A stretch of 47,173 nt of DNA from an uncultured Clostridia bacterium (GCA_945829235.1 CALZUA010000025.1:1-47173); one strand, 5' to 3'; counted from the first letter of the stretch, positions 17,235 through 26,737 are shown. Numbers and translations are program-made. Notes: generated by a model from the letters alone, not told the origin.

Positions 17235-18526
17235 AGTAATCCCTCCGTTATTTCAACGCCGCCTACCGAACGAATTTTCAGCACATAACAGCTACCGTCA
17301 CCGTAAACACGATTCATTTCACTTACATATTCGTTCGCCTTATCGGTCGGTACAAAAGCTTGAATTGTTCCCGCAAAACCGCCGCCGTGGACGCGTACAG
17401 CTCCCTTTTCTCCGAGAATCCTTTTGCTTAACATAATGCCGATTGAAAGTGCTTGCTCGGTCGGCTGTGAGCAGGAATACAGATTTTGCAGAAGGTTTGC
17501 GGAGGATTCTCCCGACTGTTTGACAAGATTAAGGAAATAATCCATATTTTCGTCCGAAAGCGCGTTTGCTTCCTGTACTGCGCGTTTGTTTTCCGCAAAG
17601 AAGTGCGCGGCTCTCATAACGGCACGGTCAGAACACTTTTTCCGAAGCTGCGGAATTGCGCCGTAGAAATCGTCTTCGTTTACATCTCTCAAAAATGCCT
17701 TTCCGAACTGCGCCGCAATGCCTTCCATTTCAGAACGAATTGCAACATAATCCTCTGTCAAATCGGCGTGACTTCCCTTCGTGTCGGTAACGCAAAGACA
17801 ATATCCCGCATTTTCAAAGTCAAACGGAAAGCTCTTGATTTTCGGGTTTTGGGTATCGTGAAAATCAATGGAAACAAGCCCGCCCACGGAGCTTACCATC
17901 TGGTCCATAAGCCCGCTTTTCTTCCCGAAGTACACATTTTCTGCATACTGCCCGATTTTCGCTATCTCAACAGCGCCGGCTTTTCCGTTGTTGTAGTGGC
18001 GGTCAATAATTGTGCCTACCAGCACCTCGAATGCAGCTGACGAGGACAATCCGCTTCCGCTTAAAACATCAGAGGTTGTGTATGCGTCAAAACCGCATAT
18101 CTCAACACCCTTTTCGCGGAATTTCGCTGCTATTCCACGGATAAGAGCCGATGAGCTTCCTTTTTCATCATCACGCACGGAAAGGTCGTTTAAGTCAACC
18201 TTGTCGAGGGAATACCCCTCGGACTGCAAACGAATTACACCGTAATTATGAAACGATACAACCGCGATTATATCAAGATTTACAGCCGCCGCAAGCACGC
18301 AGCCGTGCTGGTGGTCGGTGTGATTGCCGCCGATTTCGGTTCGTCCGGGTGCTGAAAACACGGATATCTCCTCACGGTCAGGGAAACATTCGCGGAATTT
18401 CTCAACTGCGTCTAAATATCGCTGCTTCTGCCGTGAAATTGTCTTTTCGCAGCTCCCGTAAAGCGTTTTCATTACTTCATCAAAAGCGCCCTCGCTTAGC
18501 TGCTCCTTGAATTTCTGATAATTCAT
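17231..18526 (-). CDS. galK: Galactokinase
   Basis: 431 aa GHMP kinase. Galactokinase signature SAPGRTEIGGNHTDHQHG (about 60-77), the ATP-binding motif 2 LSGSGLSSSAAFEVLVG and motif 3 VRVHGGGFAGTIQAFVP near the end. It phosphorylates galactose released by the alpha-galactosidase encoded just upstream (14-nt gap). AGGAGG precedes the start. Length is within the range for Firmicutes GalK with an N-terminal extension. Confidence 0.95.
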   Translation of the reverse strand: MNYQKFKEQLSEGAFDEVMKTLYGSCEKTISRQKQRYLDAVEKFRECFPDREEISVFSAPGRTEIGGNHTDHQHGCVLAAAVNLDIIAVVSFHNYGVIRLQSEGYSLDKVDLNDLSVRDDEKGSSSALIRGIAAKFREKGVEICGFDAYTTSDVLSGSGLSSSAAFEVLVGTIIDRHYNNGKAGAVEIAKIGQYAENVYFGKKSGLMDQMVSSVGGLVSIDFHDTQNPKIKSFPFDFENAGYCLCVTDTKGSHADLTEDYVAIRSEMEGIAAQFGKAFLRDVNEDDFYGAIPQLRKKCSDRAVMRAAHFFAENKRAVQEANALSDENMDYFLNLVKQSGESSANLLQNLYSCSQPTEQALSIGIMLSKRILGEKGAVRVHGGGFAGTIQAFVPTDKANEYVSEMNRVYGDGSCYVLKIRSVGGVEITEGLL

Positions 18527-18540
18527 AAGACATCCTCCTG

Positions 18541-20730
18541 TTATGTTTCGGCGGTAAAATGCAATTCAATCGGCGCGTAATCTCCCCAAGTCTTTGGCAA
18601 TAATAAGCCGCCGTTCATCAGGGCTCTTCCCGTATAGCTTTCGCCGCTTTCTGCAAGACGATAGTTCGCTTCGGGCATAAGTCCGCGCAGCTTTATGCGG
18701 TAACGGGTGTGGTTAGGCTCGGTATGGAAAACAACTCCGTTTACAAGTGCTTCTTTGCCGTCATTTGAAACAAATTCCCACGCAGCGAGTTTATCTGTAA
18801 TCGGATTGCTCAAGCGGTAGTAAAGTCCGTTGTGGATAAGTTGACCGTCCTTCTTAAAACGTAAAATCTGATTTTTTACCTGCTGCTTTTCGCTTTCCGA
18901 AAGCGTGTTAAGGTCAAGCTCGTAGCCGAAGCTGCCTGCCATAGCGGTAACCGCTCTTGTTTCAAGCGGTGTTACCCTGCCCGTCTGATGATTGGGTACT
19001 GCAGAAACGTGCGAGCCAACCGCTGAAATCGGATAGAAAAATGATGTTCCGTACTGAATAGTCGTTCTTTCAACAGCGTCGGTATCATCGCTGCACCAAA
19101 TCTGCGGGCAGTAGTAAAGCATTCCCGCGTCAAAGCGACCGCCACCGCCGCTGCATCCCTCGAAAAGTACATCGGGGAAATCGTGGGTAAGCCGCTCAAG
19201 CAGCTCATACAGCCCGAGGACGTATCTATGGGGCATTTCTCCCATTTTTCCGCTTTCAAGGCAAGCGGAATACCAGTCGCATATACTTCTGTTCATATCC
19301 CACTTGATATAGGAGATGTCGGCACTTTTCAGAATACTGCTTATCATCTCATAAAGATACTGACGCACATCAGCTCTTGTCATATCAAGGAGCAGCTGAA
19401 ATCTGCTGCGGTTGGGTTTTCTGTCGGGAATATGTATTGCCCATTCGGGGTGAGCACGGTAAAGCTCGCTGTCCTCGGAAACCATTTCCGGTTCAAACCA
19501 TAAGCCGAATTTCATTCCGAGAGCCTTGATTTTCTCCGCAAGCGTTCCAAGTCCACCGTGGAGCTTATCTGTATTGACGAACCAATCTCCAAGCCCCGAA
19601 CAGTCGTCGTTTCTCTTTCCGAACCAGCCGTCGTCCAACACAAGCAAATCCACACCAAGCTGCGCCGCCTGTGCTGCAATCTTCAGTATTTTCTTCTCGT
19701 CAAAATCGAAATAGGTTGCTTCCCAGTTATTTATCAGAACAGGGCGCTCTGCGAGCTTATACTTTCCGCGGCAGATATGCTCGCGAATTGTTTTGTGGAA
19801 ATTGTGGGAGAGCCGCTCAAAACCGTTTGCGCTGAACGACACAACCGCTTCGGGTGTGCAGAATTTCTCTCCCGATTTCAGCTCCCAGCGGAAAAGCTCG
19901 GGATTTATACCCATAACAAGCCGTGTCTGGTCAAGCTGGTCATATTCAACCTTTGCGGAAAAACTGCCGCTATACATAAGCATAGCGCCGATACAGTTTC
20001 CGTTTGTTTCGGTGCATTCCTTATTGCACAGAATGATACTCGGATTCTGCTGATGGCTTGAAGTACCTCTGCACGAGGAGCTTTCCTGTATTCCGTGAGC
20101 GAGGGGAAGCCGCTCGGCAATTCTCTCCATTGTGTGTCTACCGTGAAAATGTATCCATTCGTCATAACCTCTCGGCAGGTCAAGGCAAAGGCTTGCGGCA
20201 TTTGTGAGAAAAACGCTGCTCTCTCCCTTGTTTTCTATAACTGCGCTTCGTGTTATAATATCAAGCTTTGGAAGCACTCCGTATTTCAGAGTTACGGTAA
20301 TATCAGAGGCAGTGTCTTTCAGATAAATTTCAAGCGTCTGCGCCTCGGAGCTGTCGGCATATACGGCGGGAAGTCCCTCTATCGAATATTTCCCGTCCGT
20401 AATTTTGTAGCCGGTATATCTCAAATCAAGCGCACAGCTTCCGTTGGAATGAACGGCAGATACTGCGCTTATCCTGTAATCTCCGATACCTGCACAGGAA
20501 TATTCCAAAGGCAAGGTATCAAGGGAATAATTGCGGCGATTTCCCGCTTCATAGATGTTTCCGGAAAAGCCGACATCGGGATATTCGCACAGATATTCCA
20601 TACTCATACCCACTTTTTCACCGTACCACAAATGCCGCAGTACGCCGTATTCATCAGCCATAAGCTGATATTCCGAATTGTCGGTTTCTATGATAAATAG
20701 CCTTGATTTTTCATTAACGATAACAGGCAT
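18541..20730 (-). CDS. aga: Alpha-galactosidase, glycoside hydrolase family 36
   Basis: 729 aa from ATG 20730; a GTG 9 nt upstream is the alternative, but AAAGG fits the ATG better. N-terminal beta-sandwich, then the TIM barrel: NNWEATYFDFDE, LLVLDDGWFGKRNDD, GLWFEPEMVS, YIKWDMNRS with the nucleophile near Asp478, and EGCSGGGGRFDAGMLYYCPQIWCSDDTDA with the general acid near Asp548. It removes terminal alpha-1,6-galactose from raffinose, stachyose and melibiose. There is no signal peptide, so it acts on imported oligosaccharides. It sits 12 nt after the sucrose phosphorylase gene, as in msm-type operons. Confidence 0.94.
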   Translation of the reverse strand: MPVIVNEKSRLFIIETDNSEYQLMADEYGVLRHLWYGEKVGMSMEYLCEYPDVGFSGNIYEAGNRRNYSLDTLPLEYSCAGIGDYRISAVSAVHSNGSCALDLRYTGYKITDGKYSIEGLPAVYADSSEAQTLEIYLKDTASDITVTLKYGVLPKLDIITRSAVIENKGESSVFLTNAASLCLDLPRGYDEWIHFHGRHTMERIAERLPLAHGIQESSSCRGTSSHQQNPSIILCNKECTETNGNCIGAMLMYSGSFSAKVEYDQLDQTRLVMGINPELFRWELKSGEKFCTPEAVVSFSANGFERLSHNFHKTIREHICRGKYKLAERPVLINNWEATYFDFDEKKILKIAAQAAQLGVDLLVLDDGWFGKRNDDCSGLGDWFVNTDKLHGGLGTLAEKIKALGMKFGLWFEPEMVSEDSELYRAHPEWAIHIPDRKPNRSRFQLLLDMTRADVRQYLYEMISSILKSADISYIKWDMNRSICDWYSACLESGKMGEMPHRYVLGLYELLERLTHDFPDVLFEGCSGGGGRFDAGMLYYCPQIWCSDDTDAVERTTIQYGTSFFYPISAVGSHVSAVPNHQTGRVTPLETRAVTAMAGSFGYELDLNTLSESEKQQVKNQILRFKKDGQLIHNGLYYRLSNPITDKLAAWEFVSNDGKEALVNGVVFHTEPNHTRYRIKLRGLMPEANYRLAESGESYTGRALMNGGLLLPKTWGDYAPIELHFTAET

Positions 20731-20742
20731 TTTATTCACCTT

Positions 20743-22152
20743 TCACTTTATCTCAAAATTATAGGTTGTCAGGTCAGCGTCAAGCGTGATGGAGTGTTCG
20801 CCGCAGCTTCTTGTAATTACAAGCCTGTCGCCGTCCGTTTGGACCGAAATACTGCCCTCAAGGTCGAATGCGGGGTGGAAATTTCTAAGCTCCATAAGCT
20901 CCTTCAGCTTCTGCACGACAGGTCTTTCCTGCTCTTTTTCAACGTCCTCGGCGGTGTAGTAATGACGGTTGATGTCACGCCCGTTTTTGGTGCGCTCCAT
21001 AAGCTCAATATCATTAGAGCCTGCAAGCATTCCCACATAATAAACCTGCGGTATTCCCGGCGCGAAAAACTGTATCGCTCTTGCAAGAAGATATGCGCTG
21101 TCGTTGTCGCCGAGCGCCGAATAATAGGTCGTGTTTACCTGGTAAATGTCAAGATTGTTGTAGGCTTCGGAGCTGTATATCATCTTTACGTTTGCTCCCT
21201 TTGAGTACATCTGATTTTTGACCTTTTCTATCTCCTCGTCGGGAAGCAGGTCTTTCACGTCAACAATACCGATTCCGTCGTTGGTATCAAGCGTTGTAAA
21301 CTGCTTCATAGGACATTTCAGCAGCCAGTTTTTCAGATATTCTCCCGTGTGATTGTAAAGCGCGTGGAGAGTAAGCACCGGCAAAGCAAAATCGTATATC
21401 CAGAAGCCCTTGTCAGCTATCTTCATCGGGATAGTGTAATGCTCGTGTATCTCCGGAAGAATGTCTGCACCGTCCTCGGAAGCGATTTTTTCAATATCGT
21501 AAAGAAGCTCCCATATATCCGGCTCTATGAAAAAACAGCTTGTTCCCGGCTTTTTAACTGCATAAGCGAATGCGTCCAGCCTTATCACAGACGCTCCTCT
21601 GCGGCACATTTCCCTGATTGTGGTTTTTATGAAATCTTTTGTTCTGCCCTTTGTTATATCTAAATCAATCTGTTCCTCGCAGAATGTGCACCAAACCTTC
21701 TCTGTTGTTCCGTCAGCAAACTTTGCCTCAATATACGGCGCACGGGGCTTGCGCTTATAGATAATGTCGGTCTGCTCGGGGGTAGGCTCGCCGTTCTCCC
21801 AGAAATCCTTGTAGCGGATAAACATATCCTTGTATTCGGACTCGTCCTTTTTTTCAAGAAAATCCTTGAAATACTCCGAGCTTGCCGAGATGTGATTTAC
21901 CATAAAATCAAACATCAGATAGTATTCTTTTCCAAGCTCCTCGATATCATCGAACGTGCCGAAGCTCTCGTCCACAACATCATACCTCATCGGAGCAAAT
22001 CCTCTGTCTGCCGATGACGGGAAAAACGGAAGAATGTGGACTCCGCCAACTGCCTTTTTGTAATGCTTGTTCAGCACGCCGTGAAGCTCTTGGATATTTT
22101 TACCCATGCTGTCTGCGTAGGTTATCAGCATTATCTTGTTCTGTATTTTCAT
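20743..22152 (-). CDS. gtfA: Sucrose phosphorylase, GH13
   Basis: 469 aa from ATG 22152 (MKIQNKIMLITYADSMG), preceded by GGAAAGGAAAAG; the open frame extends further upstream but without a site. GH13 subfamily 18 marks: GGVHILPFFPSSADRGFAP, FDFMVNHIS, VIRLDAFAYAVKK with the Asp nucleophile, DILPEIHEHY with the acid Glu and TLDTNDGIG. It converts sucrose plus phosphate into glucose 1-phosphate and fructose, saving an ATP. In raffinose breakdown it acts after the alpha-galactosidase, or on sucrose itself. It lies 61 nt after the second permease gene. Confidence 0.93.
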   Translation of the reverse strand: MKIQNKIMLITYADSMGKNIQELHGVLNKHYKKAVGGVHILPFFPSSADRGFAPMRYDVVDESFGTFDDIEELGKEYYLMFDFMVNHISASSEYFKDFLEKKDESEYKDMFIRYKDFWENGEPTPEQTDIIYKRKPRAPYIEAKFADGTTEKVWCTFCEEQIDLDITKGRTKDFIKTTIREMCRRGASVIRLDAFAYAVKKPGTSCFFIEPDIWELLYDIEKIASEDGADILPEIHEHYTIPMKIADKGFWIYDFALPVLTLHALYNHTGEYLKNWLLKCPMKQFTTLDTNDGIGIVDVKDLLPDEEIEKVKNQMYSKGANVKMIYSSEAYNNLDIYQVNTTYYSALGDNDSAYLLARAIQFFAPGIPQVYYVGMLAGSNDIELMERTKNGRDINRHYYTAEDVEKEQERPVVQKLKELMELRNFHPAFDLEGSISVQTDGDRLVITRSCGEHSITLDADLTTYNFEIK

Positions 22153-22213
22153 AGCGCTTTTCCTTTCCGTTAGTGCTTTCCCCCACCGTTTGGCAGGGGA
22201 AACGTGTATAAAA

Positions 22214-23143
22214 TCAGCCCTTGACTGCTCCGGTTGCAACTCCGCCGATTATCTGCTTCTGGCAGAAAATATAAAGTATCAGGATTGGCAGCAGCGCCAG
22301 CAGGTACGAAGCAAATGCAAGGTTGTAATTAGTGCCGAACTGCGTCTGGAAATTAAGCTGAGCAAGGGGCAGTGTGGTATTTTCACTTCCCGACATAATA
22401 ACAAGCGGAGTCATAACGTCATTCCATGTTCCAAGGGCGGTAAGAATGGCTACTGTTGCGTGCATTGGCTTCATCATCGGGAAAATTATCGTCCAATAGG
22501 TTCGCCACGCAGAAGCCCCGTCAATATCTGCAGCTTCCTCCATTGCCAGAGGGACATTCTTCATATACCCGCTGTACAGCATAACGTTCATCGGCATATA
22601 GAACACGGTGTAAAGAAGGATTACTCCGAACATATTGTCCAAACCGAGAATTGAAGTCTGCTTAACGAGAGGCATCATAAGTATCGCAAACGGCACGAAC
22701 ATACCGCTTACAATGTAGAAATATATCATCTTGAATTTCTTTTTGCGGTTCATATTTCTGCCGAGAGCATATCCTGCCATTGAATGAATGATAACCGAGA
22801 GAACAATGGACGCGCCTGTTATCAGAACACTGTTTCCGAGAGAGCGCCAGAAATCCGTTACACGCATAGCCTCTGCGAAATTATCAAGACTGAAGTGCTG
22901 CGGCAGGCTCAAAGCACCCGAGATATCGTTTGTCATCTCGGAAGGAGATTTCAGCGCAATTACTATTGTAATATAAAGCGGAAAAAGTATCGTAATGCAG
23001 CCGATTATCAGAAAAGCTGTGATGACAAAGACAGATGCCTTTCTTTTGTTTGTTTTCGGCTTTCGGGAGGGCTTTTTTTCAGTTTCGGTGACAACGGGTT
23101 CGGTCGCAACGGGTTCGGTGACATTTATCATCTTTTCACTCAT
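22214..23143 (-). CDS. msmG: Sugar ABC transporter permease, MalG/MsmG type
   Basis: 309 aa with six predicted membrane helices, beginning after a basic 30-residue cytoplasmic leader (KKPSRKPKTNKRK). The coupling loop EEAADIDGASAWRTYWTIIFPMMKP is the EAA motif that docks onto the ATPase. It pairs with the permease encoded just upstream (4-nt overlap) and the binding protein. The assignment to raffinose-type sugars is from the operon. AAAGGAGGAG precedes the start. Confidence 0.92.
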   Translation of the reverse strand: MSEKMINVTEPVATEPVVTETEKKPSRKPKTNKRKASVFVITAFLIIGCITILFPLYITIVIALKSPSEMTNDISGALSLPQHFSLDNFAEAMRVTDFWRSLGNSVLITGASIVLSVIIHSMAGYALGRNMNRKKKFKMIYFYIVSGMFVPFAILMMPLVKQTSILGLDNMFGVILLYTVFYMPMNVMLYSGYMKNVPLAMEEAADIDGASAWRTYWTIIFPMMKPMHATVAILTALGTWNDVMTPLVIMSGSENTTLPLAQLNFQTQFGTNYNLAFASYLLALLPILILYIFCQKQIIGGVATGAVKG

Positions 23144-24018
23144 AACTGCTCCTCCTTTTTATTTGTAATTACCATCTGGAAAATGGATATGGCAACAATT
23201 ACAATAAAGAACACAACCGCATTTGCGCTCTGGAAGCCGAATTGTCCGCCGTCCATACCGTTCTTGTATATGAGGTAGGAAATTGACTCCGTGCTCTGTG
23301 CGGGACCACCCTTTGTCAATGCCATAATCTGGTCGAATACCATAAGCATATTCTTTGTGCTGAGTATAAGGTTGGTGGTTACAAACGGCATAAGCATAGG
23401 TAGCGTGAGATGTCTGAACTTCTGCCACGGGGTTACGCCGTCTATCATTCCCGCTTCGTAAATATCTGCGGGAATTGTCTGAAGTCCCGATATGTAAATA
23501 ATTGTGTTCATTGCAACCGCTTGCCATACTCCGACGATAAGTACGCCTATCCAAGCGGTGTCCTCGCCGGCAAGAATACTGTTTTCAAGGAAATTTATGT
23601 GAAGCGCAGAGGCAATTGCCGGAATGATGTAGGTGAAGATAAAGCTGAAAATGTAACCTACTACAAGTCCCCCGAGAACGTTCGGAAGGAAGTATACTGC
23701 ACGCAGAGCGCTCTTGAACTTGATTTTGCTGTTAAGTCCCAGAGCAAGAAGCAAGCTCAGTACATTTACAAGCAGCGTTCCGATTATTGCATACTTGAAC
23801 GTGAACAGGTAGGAGTTTCCGACTCTTGCATCGCTGAACAGGTCTATGTAATTTCGCAGTCCCACAAACTCAAAGCTGCCGTAGCCCTTGTAGTTTGTAA
23901 AGCTGTAAAATGCACCGGTTATCAGCGGGATAGTGTTGAATAAAATAAAAAGAATAAGCGCGGGAGCTATCATCACAACATAGGTCATTCGCTTTGATAA
24001 TACCTTCTTGTTTTTCAT
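23140..24018 (-). CDS. msmF: Sugar ABC transporter permease, MalF/MsmF type
   Basis: 292 aa, six helices, first at about 13-34 (VVMIAPALILFILFNTIPLI). EAA-type loop YEAGMIDGVTPWQKFRHLTLPML near residues 190-210. It forms the membrane channel together with the MsmG-like partner. It overlaps both neighbours by 4 nt, so the three transporter subunits are translationally coupled. GGAGGGG lies 5 nt before the start. No ATPase gene is in the operon. Confidence 0.92.
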   Translation of the reverse strand: MKNKKVLSKRMTYVVMIAPALILFILFNTIPLITGAFYSFTNYKGYGSFEFVGLRNYIDLFSDARVGNSYLFTFKYAIIGTLLVNVLSLLLALGLNSKIKFKSALRAVYFLPNVLGGLVVGYIFSFIFTYIIPAIASALHINFLENSILAGEDTAWIGVLIVGVWQAVAMNTIIYISGLQTIPADIYEAGMIDGVTPWQKFRHLTLPMLMPFVTTNLILSTKNMLMVFDQIMALTKGGPAQSTESISYLIYKNGMDGGQFGFQSANAVVFFIVIVAISIFQMVITNKKEEQL

Positions 24019-25304
24019 TTTTGCCCCTCCTCGTATTTCTTCACTCTTGCGATAAGGTCACGGTTATATCTTGTCCATTCTTTGTCGAAGCGCTCAAGGA
24101 ATATCTGCGCCGAGTTATTACTCTTATCCATAAGATAGGTCTGAATCATTGCGTCAACGCTCATTTCGCTGGGGTAGTGATGGTCGTGGAAGTCAGACAT
24201 TCTGTCGTTCTTTATGTACTGCTCCATTCCGCTTAAGAAATCGGGTAGTTCAAAATCCCCCTCCTTGCAGGGAACGCCGCCCTGCTCATCAAGGTATATC
24301 TGCACTGTTTCGTCCTTGAAAAGGAAACGCAGCACTTCATAAACCGCTTCCTTATTCTTTGTGCCTTTCATCACCGAGAAATGCAGGTCGATGCCGGAAT
24401 TGAGAACGTTATCCTCTTCTTTATCGTTTGCCGGAAATGTAAATGAATCTATGTTCATATCGGGATTTACCGAAAGAATCTGCGGTACAGCGTAGCTTCC
24501 GATAGGGAACATAGCCGACTGCCCTCTTGCGAAGGCTGTGCAGGCGTCGTTGTAGCTGTATGCATATGGGTTAGGCTCGGCGTAGTCAAGCAGAACCTTT
24601 ATCTTCTCCGCAACCTCGGAGTATTCCGCCGCAAAGGTTGTTTTCCCTGCATTAACGCTGCTGCACACATCGGAGGGAGCAAGACCAACGGCAAGCGCGT
24701 TCCACGGTGCAAGGCAAGTCCATGTGTCCTTATAGCCAAGATACAGCAGGTCTGTGCCTGTTTTCTTTATCTCATCACATAAAGCAATAAAATCGCTCCA
24801 TGTTTCGGGGATTTCCCAGCCGTTCTCATCGAACATTTCCTTGATGTAGAGTATTCCCGCCGCATTTGACACATAAGGCAGGGCGTATGTACCCTCCTTT
24901 GGAAGAAGCTCAAGTTCCTTTTCCATTTTGAGATACGCCGGCTTTATTTCCCCAATCACCTCAATATCGGAAATATCCTCAAACAAATCGGCATCAAGGA
25001 AGTTGGAGTAGTTCATATCCCCACCAATGCCCACGATATCTGGATAATCCTCTCTGATAAGACGGGTTTTGAGAACGGTCATCGCTTCATTCGGTGATTC
25101 GATTTTAAGCTGAATATCATCGTGAGTTTCGTTAAACAGCTTCTCGATTTTCTCAAAAGCCTTGACTGCTTCGGGCTTGTACTGGAGCATTGTAACAGTT
25201 GTCACTCCGTCCTTGCCGCTGTCTGCAGAACAGCCTGACAACAATGTCGAAACAGATATTGCCGCAGCTGTTAAAAGTGATATTACCACTCTGCTTTTTC
25301 TCAT
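24015..25304 (-). CDS. msmE: Sugar ABC transporter substrate-binding lipoprotein, MsmE type
   Basis: 429 aa. Lipoprotein signal with lipobox LLSGC, Cys at about 25, then a family 1 solute-binding fold (VTTVTMLQYKPEAVKAFEKIEKLFNE, FARGQSAMFPIGSYAVPQI). It captures oligosaccharides outside the membrane for the two permeases. It is the first gene of the operon, with AAAAGGAGGT before the start and a promoter at 25346-25375. The ligand (raffinose family, sucrose, melibiose) is inferred from the enzymes that follow. Confidence 0.92.
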   Translation of the reverse strand: MRKSRVVISLLTAAAISVSTLLSGCSADSGKDGVTTVTMLQYKPEAVKAFEKIEKLFNETHDDIQLKIESPNEAMTVLKTRLIREDYPDIVGIGGDMNYSNFLDADLFEDISDIEVIGEIKPAYLKMEKELELLPKEGTYALPYVSNAAGILYIKEMFDENGWEIPETWSDFIALCDEIKKTGTDLLYLGYKDTWTCLAPWNALAVGLAPSDVCSSVNAGKTTFAAEYSEVAEKIKVLLDYAEPNPYAYSYNDACTAFARGQSAMFPIGSYAVPQILSVNPDMNIDSFTFPANDKEEDNVLNSGIDLHFSVMKGTKNKEAVYEVLRFLFKDETVQIYLDEQGGVPCKEGDFELPDFLSGMEQYIKNDRMSDFHDHHYPSEMSVDAMIQTYLMDKSNNSAQIFLERFDKEWTRYNRDLIARVKKYEEGQK

Positions 25305-25345
25305 ATTAAATTACCTCCTTTTAAATGGGGTTTTCTCTTGTTTAT

Positions 25346-25375
25346 AGTATATCACACCATAATGCGTTCTGTAAA
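25346..25375 (-). promoter_or_regulatory. Promoter of the sugar operon
   Basis: Minus strand TTTACA (25375-25370), 18 nt, TATACT (25351-25346), about 40 nt before the start of the binding-protein gene. It faces away from the regulator promoter 60 nt further right. Confidence 0.75.
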
Positions 25376-25436
25376 TCCCATAAAAACGACAAATTTATAC
25401 CATTTTGCGATTTTTTCTCGATATATAAAAGTATGC

Positions 25437-25465
25437 TTGCATTTTGGTATATTTTGTGATATACT
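25437..25465 (+). promoter_or_regulatory. Promoter of the AraC-type regulator with overlapping palindrome
   Basis: TTGCAT (25437-25442), 17 nt, TATACT (25460-25465). The palindrome GTATAT-6 nt-ATATAC (25447-25464) covers the spacer and -10 box, a position suited to self-repression and, from there, to activation of the divergent sugar operon. Confidence 0.65.
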
Positions 25466-25511
25466 TATAAAAAGATTACCATTCTCCGCTTTGTTCTGTT
25501 GGAGGTTCGTT

Positions 25512-26366
25512 ATGAATGATTTGCTCTTTTCTGTATTCCCCAGCGAAAACTTTGTTGACCTGAGCCTGTTTCAATTTGGACGTGAAAAATGCTCTCCGGC
25601 ACATTCCTTTGGACCAGCCGCTAGAAATCATTTTCTTTTTCACTACGTTATTTCGGGAACAGGCACGCTGTTGGCGCAGGACAGCGGCGGAATAACGAAG
25701 GAATATCACATAAAAAGTATGCAGGGCTTTATGATTTTCCCCGACCAGATAACCACCTATATTGCCGATAAAGATATGCCCTGGGAATATGTCTGGATAG
25801 AGTTTGACGGACTGCGGGCAAAGGCAGTGGTTGACGCGTCGGGCTTCTCCCTCGACCAGCCTGTTTATAAGGCGAAGTCAAAGGAGTTTCGGGAGGAAAT
25901 GATGAAGGAGATGAACTATATCGCTGAAAACGGGAGCTCCTCGCCGTTGCACCTAATAGGACATCTGTATTTGTTTTTAGACTATCTTGCCCGCTCAACC
26001 GAGGGCTTTATGGTTAATCACGGCAGTAAACTCCGTGATTTCTACATTCACGAGGCACTTGTTTTTATCGAGCATAATTTCCAGAATAATATCTCAGTTG
26101 AGGATATAGCCGATGTGTGCGGGCTGAACAGAAGCTATTTCGGAAAGATTTTTAAGAAGGCAGTAGGCAAATCTCCCCAAGATTTTCTTCTGAACTACCG
26201 TATGGTAAAGGCAACGGAGCTTTTGAAGCTAACGCGGCTTTCTGTGAGAGATATAAGCTCTGCTGTGGGATATGATAATCAGATGCATTTTTCACGTGCG
26301 TTCAAAAGTATTTACGGAGTATCCCCCAAAAAGTGGAGAGCGGAGCAAAATCTGAATATAGAATGA
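25512..26366 (+). CDS. msmR: AraC-family transcriptional regulator of the sugar operon
   Basis: 284 aa from ATG 25512, preceded by GGAGG; the open frame continues upstream without a site. N-terminal cupin-like sugar-sensing domain (HYVISGTGTLLAQ, MIFPDQITTYIA), C-terminal double helix-turn-helix: ISVEDIADVCGLNRSYFGKIFKK and LSVRDISSAVGYDNQMHFSRAFK, ending with the family motif GVSPKKWR. It is divergent from the transporter/enzyme operon, the arrangement of msmR, and should activate it in response to raffinose- or melibiose-type sugars. The symbol is given by analogy. Confidence 0.88.
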   Translation: MNDLLFSVFPSENFVDLSLFQFGREKCSPAHSFGPAARNHFLFHYVISGTGTLLAQDSGGITKEYHIKSMQGFMIFPDQITTYIADKDMPWEYVWIEFDGLRAKAVVDASGFSLDQPVYKAKSKEFREEMMKEMNYIAENGSSSPLHLIGHLYLFLDYLARSTEGFMVNHGSKLRDFYIHEALVFIEHNFQNNISVEDIADVCGLNRSYFGKIFKKAVGKSPQDFLLNYRMVKATELLKLTRLSVRDISSAVGYDNQMHFSRAFKSIYGVSPKKWRAEQNLNIE

Positions 26367-26401
26367 TTGGATTTCTGAAAATATCTTTTGTATATAATTA
26401 A

Positions 26402-26432
26402 CAGCAGCGTAAAATCCCGCTGCTGATTTTTT
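26402..26432 (+). terminator. Terminator after the AraC-type gene
   Basis: CAGCAGCG / CGCTGCTG 8-bp stem, 8-nt loop, then ATTTTTT, 36 nt after the regulator stop. Confidence 0.9.
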
Positions 26433-26459
26433 ACCGCGCAAATATGTACTCACACTCCC

Positions 26460-26615
26460 CTACCGTTCTGCCAAGCGCCAGCGTGAGCGCCTCGGACTGT
26501 AACAATGTTTTCTGCAGGGGTCGCCCTCGCGAATTCGCATTGTTCTGCGAATTTCCTTGGGTATGACAATACGTCCGAGGTCGTCTATCCTGCGTAAAAT
26601 TCCTGTTGCTTTCAT
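26460..26615 (-). CDS. AbrB/SpoVT-type DNA-binding protein, truncated, copy 2
   Basis: 51 codons. Residues 1-33 are as in copy 1 except V7L (MKATGILRRIDDLGRIVIPK ... IREGDP). One base fewer just after GDP (CCCCTGCAG against CCCCTCACAG) puts the tail into another frame (CRKHCYSPRRSRWRLAER, stop). Both copies therefore lost the second half of the AbrB fold, with the same short remnant of 3' sequence behind it. The upstream 100 nt, with ribosome site and the TTTCCG-GTGT-CGGAAA palindrome, are conserved. Probably inactive, but the N-terminal DNA-binding part is kept intact. The gap 26616-26780 holds only this leader and the terminator of the next gene. Confidence 0.7.
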   Translation of the reverse strand: MKATGILRRIDDLGRIVIPKEIRRTMRIREGDPCRKHCYSPRRSRWRLAER

Positions 26616-26737
26616 AGAAAATTTCCTTTCTTGTTTTTATATAGTAATTTCAGATAAGTTTTCCGGTGTCGGAAATATTGTCTGCGTTTTTCGGGAATTT
26701 ATTCTTTTTTCGACAGCTTTTTCATCGCGTTTTTGAA

